A DNA stretch of 64,000 nucleotides from Polyodon spathula (GCF_017654505.1 NC_054552.1:34668097-34732096); one strand, 5' to 3'; shown: positions 1 to 14,192, numbered from the stretch's first letter. The notes: generated by a model not told the origin, from the sequence alone. A program made the numbers and translations.

Positions 1-847
1 CCAAAACAAAAGTCAAAGCCATTGCTTCCTGTTAATCACAGTTTTCTTGCACTATTCAAAATAAGAACCTGACGCTGTGTAACACAGGGAAATGAGCCCG
101 AGCCATGGTAAATGGGTATTGGTGTGGGAAGATTAAGTTTTATCAATTGTATTTTATCTTCACAGGCTATCATTCCATCATGTGCTGCTAGTCTCACTGC
201 CTTTACAACACGCTGTAGATTCACATGGTTAACACCAGTGGAAAATCTGAATTAAAAAATAACAATTATATAATACTGTTCGACAGCTATGAAAGATTAA
301 AGGAGTCAAATCAAGCCTTTTATAATAAAATTAAAAAAAATACGATCTATCCTTCCTGCCAGGTCCCAGGCTTCGGACAGCGTTGTGCTCACGTTGCTTT
401 ATTTAGCACTTCTGGCTCCCTCGTGCTGGAAAATGAGACGCCTGTGAGGTTTTGCACATCTCCAGAATGTGCGTTACTATCCGTCAACACAAAACCCACC
501 GCTGCCACCAACACCAAGCACCACCTGACAATGCTGCAACAGGGTTTTCATTGCACATAGATTGCAGCGTACATGCAGCACGCCAACCCCCAGGGGGATA
601 AACCTGGAGAGCTCCACCCAAACTGTCTCTGCTGCTACATTAGTACAGTCTGTACTTTCCAACTCTTACCCTACTACAAGCCCAGAACATAACGAGGGGG
701 CGGGGTTATAAAGTTATTTGGCTCCGAGGCAGCTGCTGTGGAAACGTAATGGTGACCAAAACTAAGGGAGTCACCCTGCACCCTCCAAACAGGAAAAACA
801 CATTCTTCTATTTTTAATGTAACCAATACAATGGATGCCTTTATAAA

Positions 848-935
848 AAAATATCCTACAGTAAAGGTCCAGAGAGGTATGGTAAATCATATTACAAAAG
901 ATAAGTTATGGTAAATGCATGGGGAAAACTGCAAA
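848..935. repeat. Fragment of the AAGCATGGTAAA-type repeat
   Basis: AGAGAGGTATGGTAAATCAT followed by GTTATGGTAAATGCATGGGG resembles 45045-45110. A further inverted fragment is at about 35755-35815 (TTACCATGGTTATAATGTGC). Diverged. Confidence 0.45.
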
Positions 936-2397
936 ATGACGGCATATTTGTCATGCTAAACTTTAATAAGGGATCCCTTCTCAAGGCAGGTGGTGTCGTT
1001 ATTAAGCAGTAAATGCAAAAACGCTGAGTTGGCTGGACCACCTCCTGTGACCACACATAGTGACAGTGCTTGAATCACTGTCTAGGGCCTCCATCTGTTG
1101 ACCACAGCAATGTGGTAGACAGAGTTTATATACATACAGGGCTTAAACACTTTGCTTTTAGAAGTAGGTTAGTGAGCTGTCCCCTTGCGATACCCTGCGA
1201 TATCTTGAGCACTGTTTAGAAATAAATTCTCAAACAGTAAAGCAGACTGCCAGACTTGTGCAATCTAATGTCCTGATGGCTAAATAAAGCAGTCATTGAA
1301 ATGGCAAAGAATCAATATTACTAAGTAGCCACAAGCTATCTGATTCAGTTTGTTGATCACTTGCTGTTTATCAACCTGAATTTAACAGCATAAACTGTGT
1401 GACCTAGACACAGTATACTGCATTCACACTCACTGCACATAGCCCCTACATTAAAACATACAGCCCACTGTGAAAGTGCTGTACAGACAAGACATGCTGA
1501 ACGATAGATACACACAGAGACAACGTGTACACTGAGTGCATCTGGCTTCTTTGAAAGTATGCATACAGAACTACACAGCTGCCCACTCAGAAACGCACAA
1601 CACTGCTAACGTTTTGCAGAAGTGTTTTTGTTTTTTTTTGGAGGGGACAATTTCGTTTTAAATTTGAGCCCGGGCAGTGCAGAACTGCTCACTTGCTCCA
1701 GGGCTTCCTTTGTGCTGCTGACACTGGTAAAGTGTTAGAAGCTTTCTCTTTCATCTGGAGGACACCAAGGAGCTGGTCTGCTCACTGCTTTTTGATTGCT
1801 CACAAACCCTTTCGGGCACCCTTTGAAAAGATTTGAATGGAGACACCTTGAAGGAATGTTTAGGGCTTCACACCTTCTCTATCCCTTCCAAGGACATCTG
1901 CCAGTCATTCATCACGAGTCTGCAAGCAGGTAAGGTCCGGTATTTTGCAGCAGAGAGGCACACAGGCACACAGGCTGCCTTTCTCCCTTTGAATCAATCA
2001 ATCTCTCTCTCTGATAATCCACAGAGCACTAAAACAACATTAAAAAATGGCCATCATTAAATATTTAAAAGCACTCTTTCTCTCTCTTTCTTATATTCTC
2101 TTCCATAGTACAACAAGGACAGCTATTTAAACTCAAAGCATTAACCTGTATAGTGTCTGCATTAGATCAAAACACTGCACTCTTAAAAACGGGTCATACA
2201 TAAAATAATAAAAAAAAAAACAAGAACATGCGGTCATGGTTTTAAGTCTGTAGTAAATCACCCAAATAGTGCAATGTCTACTCAGGATTGAAGCGCTGTT
2301 TAGAAGCACAGTTTATCCCCCACTATGCCTGTGCATACAAAATGAGAGCTGTTGGAATCACGATAAGCTGTGTCACCATGACCCACATCCACTGCTC

Positions 2398-2476
2398 AGG
2401 CAGGCAGGCAGACATGGAAGTGGGGCAGGCAGGCATGGAAGAGTGGCAGACAGGCAGGCAGGCAGGCAGGCAGGTT
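2398..2476. repeat. GGCA/CAGG tetranucleotide repeat with interruptions
   Basis: CAGG repeats interrupted by ACATGGAAGTGGGG and CATGGAAGAGTGG; the purest run is at 2450-2474. Confidence 0.9.
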
Positions 2477-3238
2477 CCTCCGAGATTCTTAATAACATGT
2501 GGTAAATAATGCTGTAGCCTAGTTTTACACCATTGGACAACTGGTTCTCTAGATACAAATAAGTATTTAACTATTAGTTTTTTATCCTCCTGCATTAACT
2601 GATACTATCATTTTGCACAGAGTAAAATTCAGATAGTCTACATCTTTGCAAGCAAAATTAAAATATACAGTGTTTATTAAATAAAAAAAAAAAACTGTCA
2701 AATCTTTTGGACTAGCTGTTACATTTCCTCTCAAGTGCCAAGAAAAAAACACCTATTCTGTTTAAAATGATGCACAAGTTCATGATCGCTGACAAGCGTT
2801 TGGCTACACTGAAGAAGACGCTCATTACCTGAAACATTCATCTACTTTGCGTAGTTTCTTTTAGTTTGAGCTGTGTTTAAAACTCCATGTGTCAGCTGTG
2901 TACTGTAGCATGAATAAATACATACATGTCAAAAAACATCAAGTAAAAAAAAAGAAAGGAGCAGCTTCTTAATGAAGAGCCGAACCCAATAAAACACGTC
3001 TTATAACTTTAACAAGGCAGGGTTACTGAATCCTCCTCCAGTGTATTAAAAATCAAAGCCATGAGGACCTCTCTAAATGACACGACTGCAATCCAAGCCA
3101 CATCCGTCATCTTACTGATGATCAGAAAACACAGAAACACCGGCCCGGGCAAAAGCTGCAATTTTATGAAACTTTATCATGAGCTTGAAAGCTTCCATCT
3201 TCTGTTAAGAGTTTGCTGCCTAATCCTCTGTTTTTAGT

Positions 3239-3366
3239 GGAAGGATGCTCTGTAAACAAGGTCTAGGAAATGCACCAATGAATTAAATAAATCTGTTTCT
3301 TAGTCTGGGAAGGATGCTCTGTAACAAGGTCTAGGACAATGTCACCAATGAATTAAATAAAAGCAT
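3239..3366. repeat. 69-bp tandem duplication
   Basis: GGAAGGATGCTCTGTAAACA with CCAATGAATTAAATAAATC at 3239 recurs at 3308 with minor indels. Two copies only. Confidence 0.85.
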
Positions 3367-3469
3367 GTTGCAATTCCCTATGTGAGTAGCCCAATATAAT
3401 CACTGCATAATCCTCTAAAAAAATACCCGAAATTAGCTCCCAATAAAATATATATTTATATTATTATTA

Positions 3470-3487
3470 AATATATATATATATATA

Positions 3488-3559
<72 letters not shown>

Positions 3560-3566
3560 TATATAT
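3470..3566. repeat. AT microsatellite
   Basis: About 95 bp of alternating AT with a few AA/TT interruptions. Confidence 0.95.
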
Positions 3567-4378
3567 GTTGCTTCAGTGGGAAAAAAAGGGAAATAAAACG
3601 TTGTTTATTTATAGTTATAATAACTCTTGACTCATACAATTAAGAGTATTACCCCTAATGCAAAAGTAGACAACACTAAACATTTTCTTTCTTTTACAAA
3701 CAGTGCAAATGCTTTGGCAAAGATATGTACAAATAAACCTCCCATTCTTAGTCTGTATTGTTTTCATGAGTTCTACCTGCACTGCAAATTACAGAGAAGC
3801 CCAATTGTAAATCCATGCATTTTAAATGAACCACCAATACAGCAGACCCCCCTAACTGAACTGCCCTCCTATCCATCTGGAGGACTAGGACCATTTACTT
3901 TGCTCTGAGTAAAAGGGTGCAGCTGTGCTTTACTGTATGTAAGGACTGTAAGTAAGGGTTTGCCACTAACAGGCTCTTCCTAACACTGTCCTGTCCTATT
4001 GATTTGAGGAGTGTGTCCGAGCACCACCGCCTCACGAAACCCGAGACACGAGAGACGCTTCTCTCTGTAAAGATTTCCAATCCAGACCTGCTTTTCAGTA
4101 GCCCTGACTTTCAGTTTCACTGTGATACAGCTTCGCATCTGAAAGGGAAGCATCTCCTGCACACAAACTCTTTAGCAGACCCATGCCTGCAAGAGGATGA
4201 TGGGAAGACACATCACTGACACCGTTTTGTTAAACAGTAGGCTATTCTTTTTCTTTTCTCAATGACATTGTATTATCATTAGAATACTAGACAGACAGTT
4301 TCGTTTTTCCACAAAAAGGCGAACCTTCACAAACAGGAAATGGTTTGATTTGTTGGTATGTTTTGTACCATTTCTATA

Positions 4379-4407
4379 CCCCCCCCCCCCCCCCCCCCCC
4401 CCCCCCC
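4379..4407. repeat. Poly(C) tract, 29 bases
   Basis: An unbroken run of 29 C, with G on the minus strand. Unusually long for genomic DNA and a candidate quadruplex or i-motif, or an assembly artefact. Confidence 0.9.
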
Positions 4408-6596
4408 ATATATTTCCAAAGAAGCAAAAAGTAAAAAGTTGCCCTCAAAGCGCTCCGGTCTTTAGTGCACAGCCCTATCGCTAAAGCAATTAAACCAATT
4501 CTTTTAACTGAACCCTCACACCTACCAACTGCAGGTAACGGTAACTGCTGCACCTGCAGCTGTTCTGAGATACTGTTGCACACATTACAATGCACTTAAT
4601 CATGCAATAACAAACACAGCATTACAATACACATTAAAACACACCAATCTGAATGTGTTTGCAGATTAAGGCATGATGTTTTTTTTAGATGCTGCAATTA
4701 CACAAGAAATGATCCTTTTCTATAAGCAGAGCTCTCCAATGCAAACCCAGCATGGTGCAGCACACACTGGACAGTGACTGGTACTGGAGGTAACAGCACT
4801 AGAAATAGCTTTTCAGTTTTTGTAACACAAGCGAATGCTGCGTAATTCTTATGAACTTCTTAACTATAATACCAGCCTGCTTTTTACTATTGTTTGTATC
4901 TAATTGGTTTTGTTTAGCTGCAAATAAAGATGTGTTTCACATTAATAGAAATGAGAAAGTGGCGACAACAGCAGTGTAAATGGTTTAACATTCAAAGATT
5001 ATAATAGCAGTCCTAATCTACACAGGGCAAGGAGTCTAATTAAAAGGAGCTATACGTTAAAAGATAAAAACAAATAGTATCTTTCTAATTTAAAAAAAAA
5101 TAAAATAAATATTGACAATTTTCCTTCTTTCTTTCATTTAATTTGATTCACTCCATGCCTGCCGCAACCCAGTGCATACAAGAGAGAGAGAAAGATTAAA
5201 TAGGCGCAGATAGTGAATGTGATGGATAAAAGAGTACATACCGATTTCAGTCTGATGTTGAAGATGTTGAAGACACATGTACACCCTGCCTGCCTTTCCA
5301 GGAGTCCTTTCAGAACAACTGCTCTCTAACACACTTTGGCCCAGCTGAAGCTCAAGTGCTGCTGCTCGCTGGCACAGGAAGACAGAGTGAGAGGCAGCAC
5401 TGCAAGCCCTCACCACACTGAGGACACTTTTCCATCTGCCTGTTTATGAAGAGTGCTGGCAGCTGGGAAAGGGAGGGGGTGAGAAGAGAAGGTGGTGGTG
5501 GAGGGAGCAGGGTGAATATCGATGGCTGCTGGGACTGCTGGCAGGACAACAGCTGAGATACCAGTGTCCCCTGGTCTACTATTTCAGCAGCATCAGCAAG
5601 GCCAAGGCAAGGCATGGCACAGCAAGGCATGGAAGGAGGCCTAGGAGGGACAGCTAGAGGCAACTGGCTGCCTTTACAAGCACTCAGAAACAAATGCCCC
5701 CTTCTGCTACGGCTGCTGCCCCTGCGCCTCTTCTTTCAATAACAACAAAACATATCTACAGGATATCCAAAGTACAATTTGAACTCCACCCCTCCAAAGG
5801 ATTTTTTTTAATAATCATGCCGTCAGATACACTTCTTTTAAACTGTATGTATTTTTTTACCTTCCCAAACTATTCAACCCTAAACTCCCACATTCAATAG
5901 AGGAGAGCAGCATCTAATCACCAGCAAACAGTCACAAGAGCCTCACTTTAAACTAACTCTTAAGCAGTAGTAACATTAGCCTCTCGCCCCACTTGACAAG
6001 CGGCTGGCACACTGCCACGACCTTTCCTACTTGGAACAGCAAGCCCCATTTGTACCACAACCAAAAATCTCTATAATAGTAAATCCAAGGCAAATGAATG
6101 AGCTCCAGTTTCCGCTGAATCTTAACCTCACTGGTCAGTGTTTGGGGGTTGGCTGGGAGTGTATTAGAAGGCAATCCCTGCTGCCCCAATATCAACGGCA
6201 TTCCGGACATTTAAAGCATTCCTGTTCCAATATAATTTTGTAATTGTATCTGTTTTGTTAGGAAGCAATGTAATATTTTCCCCTGTTGACGGCCGCCAGG
6301 ATTCTTTAACACAAAGAGGGTGATGTCATGCCCAGCAAATTGAAAGACAAGATGCCCTATTAAATCTGATATTTCTCTGTCCTTGGGCTCCTCTCCTGTA
6401 GCGGTAGCATTGCCAGCATTGCATTCAGAGGAGTCTCCTCAACTAGGAGTGATTCATTAATACAGTAAACACATGACCTTATCCTTATCTAATGTTGTAC
6501 ACGTTGCGTTGTAGATTTTTCAACACAATCATGATTATTATTTTTTTATTATTTTATTCACACATCCTGATTATTATTTAGCTGTGAAGCAATATA

Positions 6597-6598
<2 letters not shown>

Positions 6599-6635
<37 letters not shown>
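6599..6635. repeat. Poly(T) tract, 37 bases
   Basis: A pure T run. Could be the 3' tail of a minus-strand retroelement, but the adjacent sequence is not recognised. Similar runs: 8395-8413 (A), 12304-12328, 20103-20136, 37517-37539 and 55158-55175. Confidence 0.9.
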
Positions 6636-6636
<1 letters not shown>

Positions 6637-9126
6637 GTAGTTTTACAAATTATCCTGGGCAGTTTTTGTTAAGAGAAGAATGAAAACATTTGCCTGTTGC
6701 CCATCACTGACTCCAGTTTTAGTATCGAGATCAATGCTCACTCCTGCAACAACTCTGAAGCTGTTTTTCAGTTCCTGCCATTCACTTGTCAATCAGAGCA
6801 TTCATAAAATAACTTCAAAGAGCACTCCCTCCATCACACAGCAGTTGTAACCTTACGTTAAAATGTTACAAAGTAGCTGTCTGATTGGGTAGATTGGGGT
6901 CATTATAAACTCTCGGCTCCCTCAGTTAAATATGAGTGAATGCCTTTATAGTCTTAGTTTCAGCACATTGCAGCTGGTAAGGTTGACCAAGGGGTTATTA
7001 ACCAAATAACTGGTGGATTCTTAGGCATTTACAAGCTAAAAATGATAATTTATACACGTTTTTGCATGCCTGTACAGTTTTATTTTTACACTTCTACAAA
7101 GCAATGTTTCTTAATATTGTTTATTTCGTTGCTACTTTCAGGTCTAAGTTTTATACCACTGACCCTGCCAAAAATCTGCTAAATAACAAAAGGGTCCATT
7201 TAGAAGCTGTTATAACCACAGGAAAATGAACACGACACATAAACAGGACATGCCTCTTAAGCTATCTCTGTTTACAATCAGAATGGTCTTAGTCATAAAT
7301 GAAAGCCATCCAAAAACGTACCAAAAAAGAAAAAAAAAACACCCAGTTCCACCACTCTGTCAGTCGTTTTACTCCACAGCATTCAATGGAAAAGAATTTG
7401 AATACCAAAGCCATCATTAGCTTGCTGACCTGTCTTGATCTGCATCTTTCAGAATTACCGTTTAGTCAAGCATTAAACAACCGAAACTTTAAACACAGAG
7501 GTTTGGATCAAAGCATGCATTTCCAGTGACTGATTAGTAAAAGATTGCTGTTTTACTGCTATTCCTGTAGGAACCCCTCGTGGGCTCTGTCTCCTTGTTT
7601 TATCAGATACAGCATGTGGCTCCAAGGTGAGTCCGAGGAAGGCAGTGATGCTGCTGCATCGCTGTGTACTGCAGTGTGGTGTTGCTTGCCTTTGGCGACT
7701 GGCTTAACAGAGGAGAGACCACCTCCCCCCAATGTGAACCCAGCTGCTGATCTACAGCCTCACCACCCCCCAGCAGGGGTCACTGTAGCACATTAAAGAG
7801 GTCACAGACAGGCACACAGTATTGTCTACTGTCTAAAGACTGGAGCCCCTGAATTAAGATGTAGCAGAGCAGAATAATGTGATTGAAGCCTTTTAAGTGT
7901 TGTTTGAGAAGGAATCTGGAAGTGTGCTTGCCAGCATGCACAAAAGCAGCAGATCAGATCTTTAACACACTACTATAGTATCTATAAAGTATCCGTGAAG
8001 CTATAGTTTAATCTTTCCTGTTGTGCTATGGTTGTAATGAAGTTATAAACATGCCACTGCACATCATCATGTTCAGATAAGTGCATGCACACAATACTAA
8101 TAAAACAATACAAGAGTAAATAAAAAGTGTAAAGTAACAACAGGTGTTATGAACGGAAGCGTCGAGTGTCAGGAGAACAGTGCATTCCAAACACAAGGTC
8201 TCGGTTTCATCAGTGTCATTTCAAGTATTGTGTGCAAAAGGTTGCCATTTATTTCAATTCACCCTACAGGGACTGTATTTTACAGGGTTTACAGGAGGGG
8301 TTCCCGAGTAACTGTCATCCAGAACTTGTCTTCTCAGAAACCATATACAAGCGAAATCACTTGAGATGAGTGTGTCCCAGAACAGGTTCTTACAAAAAAA
8401 AAAAAAAAAAAAATGGGAAGATGTTCCTCCCAAAATCAGATGCATGCAAATAAGTGTTGGAACTTGACGGCAGCATTTAGCCCCAACTGAATGAAAGATT
8501 CAGTCAGCTTTGGAAAGATTGTGAACTGCATTAGTGGCTTCTCTATTAGAGTGGCAGACTGTGGGTTTTGAGGTTACCTGACTGGTGCTTTCTGTGTATT
8601 TCATTACGAGAAACCTCTGTCACATATAAAAAAACAACATTCCAGCAAGGAAACGTCAGACAGGAAAACAAGCAGGATTGGAAGGCTGTTCCTGCTCTCA
8701 CACGCCGATAGAGCCACACAGCAGCTAAGGCTTGGCTCTGTTGTGTCAATCATCTTTAATTTCCAGTAATAAATCTACAATCCAGAACTGATAGGAGGTT
8801 CATAAATCAACTTCAGAATTACCCTTGATAACTTTTCAACAAATACAAAATTAAAATGAACAGTCAGCTAGTGAAACACTCACGTCTTGCAACCAAAATA
8901 AGCCCCTTTCTAAAAATAGTGTCTGTGGTTTTCTAGCAATGTACTCAATGATTTAAAACACAGCAAGATATATTTTTAAATGTATTATAACACAATTAAG
9001 TTCTCACCATCTAAAAGGTCTGAAAGAACTGGGATCAAGACAAAATTAAACCTCTCTTTGAAATAAATCCTAATATTATTTAAAAAATACACACATTTTT
9101 CTATAGCTATTGTAGATTTTTCAAGT

Positions 9127-9281
9127 ATGGAAATAAGACCTATTGCATAGGAGCTTGGGACACTCCAGTCATTCCAATCTCAGCTTCCCAGACACACCTG
9201 TGCATTTTACAAACAGATTCGACCCATAGAAACCGCGCACCTGGGACGGCTCCCACTGTGTGTTTGGAGTCTCATTTCCAT
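9127..9281. mobile_element. Foldback MITE, family A, diverged copy
   Basis: Starts ATGGAAATAAGACCTATTGC and ends TGGAGTCTCATTTCCAT, inverted relative to each other, with a central GACACACCTG as in the other copies. The arms are heavily diverged, but the length (155 bp) and ends fit the family. Confidence 0.5.
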
Positions 9282-10980
9282 CCCTGTTTCATATTTCTAT
9301 GAGACGGGGGTACAAACCCACTCTGTCTACAGCACTTGGCTCAGTCCCTCTCACTCTCATTAGGAACTAACCTGTATCCCCTAACAAGCTGTGTTTGGCC
9401 CTGTCTCATAACTCAAAAGGCAGGACTGGCATAGTTTTAAAGCACACTTTGTGCCAGTGCATTTCCGCCTTCCAGTAACTGCAGTTCAATAACCCGGGAC
9501 TCGCATTCCCTAGTATCACTTGCTTCTTGTAAGCTATATATGAAAAATAAACCCTGTTAGGAAGCATGGCATTTAAAAGCAGACATAACTACAATGCCAG
9601 GTGTATAAAGCTGTGATTTACGATACCACAAGGAAGAGCTAGTCAAGCCTTGGTTGAGTTCCCTCTGTTTTTTCCCCCCACTTGCTGTGCACCAGCATAA
9701 TCACAGTGAGCAGCTCAAGGTTCACTGCCAGCTCAGATAGCATGCATCTCGACTCCCTCTAAAACAACACCAGATGAACAGGAACTAAACAAGCATATCT
9801 ATATTGCAATGGTTAATAGGGTCACAAAATATGAAAATCATTTATTCTGGTTTCAAGCAATGAGTACATTGTTAAACAGCTCTTAATTAGCCCCTCTTAG
9901 TTGTGTCTCTTCTCACGCATGTGGTAAGAGCAGAATAACCCCAGTGCAGACTCCCGAGGGCTTTGCAAGTCATGCATACTTTTCAGGTTTTGCCTTTGTC
10001 CCGCACCGCCAGACTCATGCATTTGTGTATTTATGGATTTAATTTGAAATGGGCTACGCAGGTCTAGCAGTATATAGACAGCAGAGAAAGAGTGTGTTTG
10101 TGCATGTGCATTAGTGTGTGCGAGAGAAAGAAAGAACGGTCAAGAACATTTATTACACAGCACAAGAAAACACGCCCACTTATCTGAAAATAAAATATTA
10201 TATTTTTTAATAGAAATAGCTCTTTGAAGTTCAGTGTTAAGCCATAGAAGTTTGTTCCACTCTTTTTCACACCCTTTAGTTATCCTTTTACTGCTCTGCT
10301 TTTGTACACAATCGTACCATTTTCACTTACAGGACTGTGTGACTCTCAATCCAGTCCATTTGAAGCCATTCCATCTTGAATTACCTTTGCATGCATGTGT
10401 TTAGGGTTAAACAACACAAGTCATTTATTTTCACATGTTTCTTTAGTTTATTTCTTTATTACAAAATTGAAAGTAGGTTAAATGTTTTTTCTTGGGTGTT
10501 TCAGACTTCCGTTCTCAGTCTTTTTGGTGCTACAACGACGGCTTTGCAAAATGATTCAAAAGAAAGCAGTCATTTTTATAGGATTGTTATTTCACACATT
10601 GGAAAAACAGTAAAAGCCGGCCGCATGATGCAGTGCCTGATTTCAAAGAAAAAATTAGCTGTCAGATTCCTTTAACAGAAAGAAAAAAAAAAAAGACAAA
10701 AAGTAAACCGGAGACATTTTTTATTGCCCAACATAAAATATATATTAATATATTCCATGTTGTTGCAATTAAGGTCAACAGTGATTCAGTAAGGAGAAGC
10801 ATTACAGCCAAATGATTCAAATCTCTTTTGCAGTATGAAGTAACTTTAACATTGCACAAACGCACAGGACAACTGTAACAGACATTTAACATTGGGTTGG
10901 TAGACCCATTCAAATGTTAATATTACATACAAATATTAATGAAAACAATTATAATTTACTAGGCCTATATGTACCACAAT

Positions 10981-11000
10981 ATATAATAATATATATATAC

Positions 11001-11067
<67 letters not shown>

Positions 11068-11091
11068 CACACACACACACACACACACACA
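10981..11091. repeat. Compound AT / AG / AC microsatellite
   Basis: Short AT stretch, then AG repeats (11003-11065), then AC repeats (11067-11091). Confidence 0.95.
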
Positions 11092-12097
11092 GTAGAATGG
11101 CTACCATCTATAAAGGTAAACATATTATAAAGAGATATTCACAAAGGAAATTAATATATTATCGAAATACAGCCTTCAGATTCTGACTAAACAAAACAAA
11201 TAAAATAACACTCAAATATCTCTATATATGAAATCCCCTACCAGCAAAATGATTCACCTGTCAGGTTCATATTGCAGCCTTTATTCAATATCGGTGACAG
11301 GGATATGTAAACTTCAATAACTATAAAACCAGGCTGCTATTGACTTCAGCTTGAGCAGCAGCCCCGACCCCAGTACTGTCATATAAGAGGATTAGACAGA
11401 CTCTGAATCTCACCTGGGTGTTTATTAAATTACAGGAGCCTCATGCAAACCACAGTTCTTTTATGAAGGGTTTTTCCTATTTTATATGCAGACTTCAATT
11501 CAGGATTATTACTTATTTATTTATTTTTTTTACTTTTTTTTTTTTTTGTCCTTTCTGGGGCTGATCGAAAATGATAAGTGACCAGGAACATAATGCACAG
11601 CATGACAAGCGTGTAGCGAGTGCTTTACATGTGAAGTGTGGATCCTGCAAGTCAAGCAGCAAGCCCATTACTGGAGCTCACTGAAAACCCTGAATCACAG
11701 AAATGAACTCCATGTGGCCTTAAAAGAAAAAAGAAAAATTCTGCACAGTAACATAGTTTTTTGATGTCATCATCTCTCTCATCTACACATACACCTATCT
11801 GACCAAGCTGAGTGCACAGCTGTTACTGTGTACTGATATCTCACGTACCCCCGAAGTGCAGCACCACAGAAAGACAACCGTTTTGACAAAAAAAAGATAA
11901 TTTTTCCTCAACAAACACACCAATAAACAAATTCAAGTGCTGTGCGTATGAGGCATGTATACAGTGTGAAGGCTTCTCCATATCTAAAGCAAACATCACC
12001 TGGTAAAAAATAATAACTCCCAGCCCAAGTGCCAGACTAGTGTGAAACAAATTGGGTTTTCCACACCAATTTTTTTTCCAGTAGTGTAGTAGTAATC

Positions 12098-12138
<41 letters not shown>
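12098..12138. repeat. AAT trinucleotide repeat
   Basis: About 13 units of ATA/AAT. Further AAT arrays lie at 36147-36201 and 36318-36399, and ATT at 25261-25312 preceded by GAT units. Confidence 0.95.
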
Positions 12139-13767
12139 CAGTGATTATGACAATGCTCATCAAAGATCAAATGAGGGATCACATAACTATTAACAGTACA
12201 CACAGACATGGTTACAAATGTACACCTGCCATAAGTTATAACCTCAAATTTTTTCTTTACACAAGAAAATGTCTACTATTTACAACCCTTTTCAGTGAAC
12301 GTGTTTTTTTTTTTTTTTTTTTTTTTTTACATACAGCGTGTCTCCGTTCAGCAGAATGACTTCCACAACTCGTTTCCTCAAATCTGTGGCAGGAACGTCT
12401 GTTTCTCTTTAATTTAACAGAGGTTCCTGCAAAAGGAAAAACAGCTGTAAAGACGTCATTCTGCGTGCGCGTGTCTCTGTTTGTACTGTACACCGATACG
12501 TCTAAATTCAGAAATACATCACATTCTAAAACATCTAAATACATGAACTGCTCATGACTCAGCAGCTAGTATTTATTAATGTTGATAAGAAAAAAGATTA
12601 TATTAAAAAAAATCTGTTATATCAGGATGTTTCCTTCAGCTGGATGAAAAAGGCAGAGAGAGAGAGACAGAGCAAATGAATCTATTATTGGGTTTTTTAG
12701 TGTGAGAATTGGCACTGCTATTAAGTGAAACAAAAAAAAAGAAGAACTTAACTGCCTGCCTCATCCTGAACTCAAACTAAAACAGGAATTAACAGCTAAA
12801 ACCCACATGTGAACTTACACAAAACCTGCTGCTGTGTACCATGCAGGTGTGGAGCGCGGAGCAAACAGGCTGCTGCATTTGTATTCTTCTGACTGTCTAT
12901 AGTTCAAGATTTCTCTCTTAGTCAGAGAGTGCACAGGGTATTTACTGACCACTCTGCTGCAGTCTAGAAAGCTGTGTCTGTAATATAAGAAACATTTTGG
13001 GTAACAAAATATACACTGAATAGCTAAAGCCCTATAGATAAAAAATACTGAAGTATTTACGGTCGTAATAGGAGGAATGGTTACTTCATTAGCAAGCCAT
13101 TGCTTGCCATTGCTAGGAAAGATATAGTTATTATGCCTGCAGGCTATAGTTAGCTCTTAGAAAAAAAAAACTGATTCCCAGGCCAGGACATTCTGGGACA
13201 GTCTGCCCAGCCCCATAGATTTACACTCTGATAAATAGAAACAGCCAGCAACACTTTCTGCTCTGGACTGCGTTATTTCCACCACAACCCTGGTGACTGT
13301 TAGCTCCGTTCAGTATTTTAAACACTGAAATCATAAGATATTAGCAAGACTGATCAAAACAAAAAACAAAAAAAAAGTACAGGCTTAAAAATTTAAAACC
13401 AGATTGAACTTTTGGCTTAGCTTGCGCGGATGGTCTGTAAAAAATAAATAAACAAATAAATAAATAAGAGACTTTGCCACGAAGAGTCAAAACAGGTAGA
13501 GGAGTCAAGGACGACAAAAGAGGATCAGCAGTAGCTTTAGGCCGATACCCTGGGCTGAGGACCTTACTGCTGATCTACAGGACAGTGCAGGAAACACAGA
13601 GGGGTGGGAGGGGCCTCACAGCAACGCTGCAGTGCGCTGACAGGCAATACGAGAGACAGAGAGAGAGACATTCAAAGAGAGAGAGACAGGGAGTGAACGC
13701 AGCTACTGGTGTTACTGTTGGGAGTTTTTACATATATTATATTACATATTATATATCTATATATTAA

Positions 13768-14192
13768 AGAGTAAACAGGGGTTTCCGAAAAATGCTGTGT
13801 TACACGTCCCCACGTGTTGCTACAAATGTTTAAATGACGTACCTGTAATTTCTCTTTTCATTGTAACATCCTAGACAGCATTTTACACTTAAAGCTTTAA
13901 AGTCTGTTTCAAAGCTTTTCAAAATATCCGCTCTGGTGCACTGACAGTGTCAGGATTACTGCCCACACTGTCAAACTGAACGGAACAGAAAAGCTAGAGC
14001 ACTATCCCTATTAATGCATCGCTCCTGCTGCAGTGATTAGAGGACAGACCTTAAACCCTGGTGCATTAGAATGGCCATACTGAAAAATACTTTAACAATG
14101 AAAAGAACGATGACAGGTCTGTTATTGAAACAGTTGTAGCAACACGTGGGGGCGTGCAATGCTAGATTTTTCAGGAACACACTGCTTACTCT
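13768..14192. mobile_element. Nonautonomous DNA transposon (MITE) with terminal inverted repeats of about 100 bp
   Basis: The left end AGAGTAAACAGGGGTTTCCG and the reverse complement of the right end, AGAGTAAGCAGTGTGTTCCTG, align. The match continues inward through CCCCACGTGTTGCTACAA to a TCTTTTCATTGT block. TTAA precedes the left end (13764-13767), while the right flank reads AAGC. That would fit a TTAA-targeting superfamily (piggyBac or Kolobok type) with an eroded right flank. No open frame inside, so mobilisation would have been in trans. Both arms carry the CACGTG-containing block. Confidence 0.8.

Larger units (their letters stand above)
1..9126. other. No gene seen; inferred intron or intergenic DNA
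   Basis: Unique AT-rich sequence with the simple repeats listed separately. All open frames are under about 115 codons and show no domain. If the mef2a hypothesis is right this is deep first-intron sequence. Confidence 0.6.
9282..13767. other. No gene seen
   Basis: Apart from the compound repeat at 11.0 kb, the AAT array at 12.1 kb and T-runs, nothing was recognised. Poly(A)/(T) runs near 11530 and 12304 may be retroelement tails. Confidence 0.6.

Noticed and set aside
8910..8919. Perfect MEF2 motif CTAAAAATAG (also CTATATATAG at 24525 and similar words elsewhere)
   Set aside because: The consensus is expected several times by chance in 64 kb of AT-rich DNA; only the promoter-proximal one is reported.
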